Source: Bradyrhizobiaceae bacterium (GTDB lineage: Bacteria; Pseudomonadota; Alphaproteobacteria; Rhizobiales; Xanthobacteraceae). From it: a DNA stretch of 64,000 bases. The notes beneath the pieces were generated by a model. That model had not been told where the DNA came from. It saw only the letters and a list, made by a program, of their open reading frames with translations, and ran no database searches. Made by a program: the position numbers and the translations under genes. The stretch spans positions 114,146-178,145 of the forward strand of contig RXJJ01000003.1 in assembly GCA_003963145.1 (NCBI GenBank). The letters run 5' to 3'. Below, one piece after another: positions 63,554 through 64,000 of the stretch (position 1 is its first letter; every line of letters begins with the position of its first letter).

Positions 63554-64000
63554 ATGAACAGAGCGCGATTGATTCTTCTTTCGGGGCCCGCACTGATTCT
63601 GACAGCGTTCCTCGCCATGATATCGCCCTTCGCGGGCGCGCACGCTCAGGACAAGGGCACACTGGACGCCAGACCGCTTCCGCCGCTTGCCCATCCCGAC
63701 GATCTCAACAACGCGGCGCGGGACGTGTTCGGCCGCAAGCAGGCGCCGATCCAGATGCCCCCGCAAGTCATCGGGTTCTATGCCAAGGGCTGCATCGCGG
63801 GAGCCCAGCCCCTGCCGCTCAACGGCGCGACGTGGCAAGTGATGCGGCTGTCGCGAAATCGCTATTACGGGCATCCCGAGCTCATCGCGCTGCTCGAACG
63901 GCTGTCGGTGAAGGCACAGAAGGCCGGATGGCCGGGTCTTCTGGTCGGAGACATGTCGCAGCCGCGCGGCGGACCGATGCTGACGGGACACGCCAGTCAT
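63554..64000 (+). CDS. mepA: Penicillin-insensitive murein endopeptidase MepA, N-terminal part (cut by window edge)
   Basis: Periplasmic metallo-endopeptidase that cuts peptidoglycan cross-links. The window holds the first 149 codons of about 290-320. A signal peptide (ending AGAHA near residue 31) is followed by QMPPQVIGFYAKGCIAGA, LPLNGATWQVMRLSRNRYYGHPELI and GLLVGDMSQPRGGPMLTGHASH. In this last stretch the first metal-binding His of the LAS-type HxxxxxxxD motif appears just at the border. The truncation is only the window edge. The start has no ribosome-binding site. Confidence 0.93.
   Translation, partial: MNRARLILLSGPALILTAFLAMISPFAGAHAQDKGTLDARPLPPLAHPDDLNNAARDVFGRKQAPIQMPPQVIGFYAKGCIAGAQPLPLNGATWQVMRLSRNRYYGHPELIALLERLSVKAQKAGWPGLLVGDMSQPRGGPMLTGHASH

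Noticed and set aside
63467..64000. Minus-strand frame reaching the right window edge
   Set aside because: Antisense to mepA, whose signal peptide and family motifs are clear.

Overview
This is a GC-rich chromosomal stretch from an alphaproteobacterium of the order Hyphomicrobiales (Rhizobiales), most likely the Bradyrhizobium/Afipia/Rhodopseudomonas group. The evidence is the gene order rpmH-rnpA-yidC-engB-argB followed by dapD-dapE, the pckA / chvI-chvG-hprK-EIIA-HPr block, and several families of palindromic intergenic repeats of a kind I associate with these genomes. The genus cannot be fixed from sequence alone. Coding density is high, most genes are housekeeping, and I see no transposase, integrase, prophage, CRISPR array or restriction system.

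Layout. Positions 1-3.4 kb hold the start of glycerol kinase (cut by the window edge), a thiolase, a glycerate 2-kinase and a YkgJ-type cysteine-cluster protein. Positions 3.4-7.6 kb, all on the minus strand, hold a small hypothetical protein, a short-chain dehydrogenase, a secreted protein with a possible Cys-His-Asp peptidase triad, and a LemA-TPM-TPM envelope cluster. Positions 8-12 kb are more accessory: an exported protein with repeated VRDHR motifs and its own strong terminator, a LuxR-type regulator, a one-helix membrane protein, tRNA-Arg(ACG) and a histidine kinase. Positions 12.2-27 kb carry the rpmH-rnpA-yidC-engB ribosome/membrane-insertion block behind a clear sigma-70-type promoter, then argB, a DUF1036 protein, dapD/dapE (lysine and peptidoglycan precursor synthesis), the def-fmt-truA translation operon, rmuC and an AmpG-type permease. 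Positions 27-31 kb hold dnaX-ybaB-recR (minus strand) behind the 4.5S SRP RNA.

Positions 31-46 kb hold a HIT hydrolase, NudC, a PfkB kinase, an Lrp regulator, phosphomannomutase/phosphoglucomutase, hrpB, UDP-glucose dehydrogenase, an acyltransferase, DNA polymerase I and a LysE exporter. Positions 46-50 kb hold pyrE, an ion-transporter-like membrane protein, and DUF2865 and hypothetical proteins. Positions 50-57 kb form a regulatory block: gluconeogenic pckA, a HugZ-like protein, the acid/envelope-stress two-component pair ChvI-ChvG, and a sugar-transport-free phosphotransferase branch (HPr kinase, EIIA-Man, HPr). The window ends with a GT39-type glycosyltransferase, lepA, a YegP-like protein, a PAS-GGDEF-EAL protein and the start of the murein endopeptidase gene mepA.

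The most unusual observations are: a palindromic repeat read in frame as about 30 residues at the N-terminus of the DUF1036 protein; the VRDHR-repeat exported protein; a secreted protein with a candidate peptidase triad; two perfect palindromes in the pyrE leader, one covering its GTG start; an inverted repeat abutting the lrp start; and a possibly leaderless mepA. I found no convincing novel multi-gene system.
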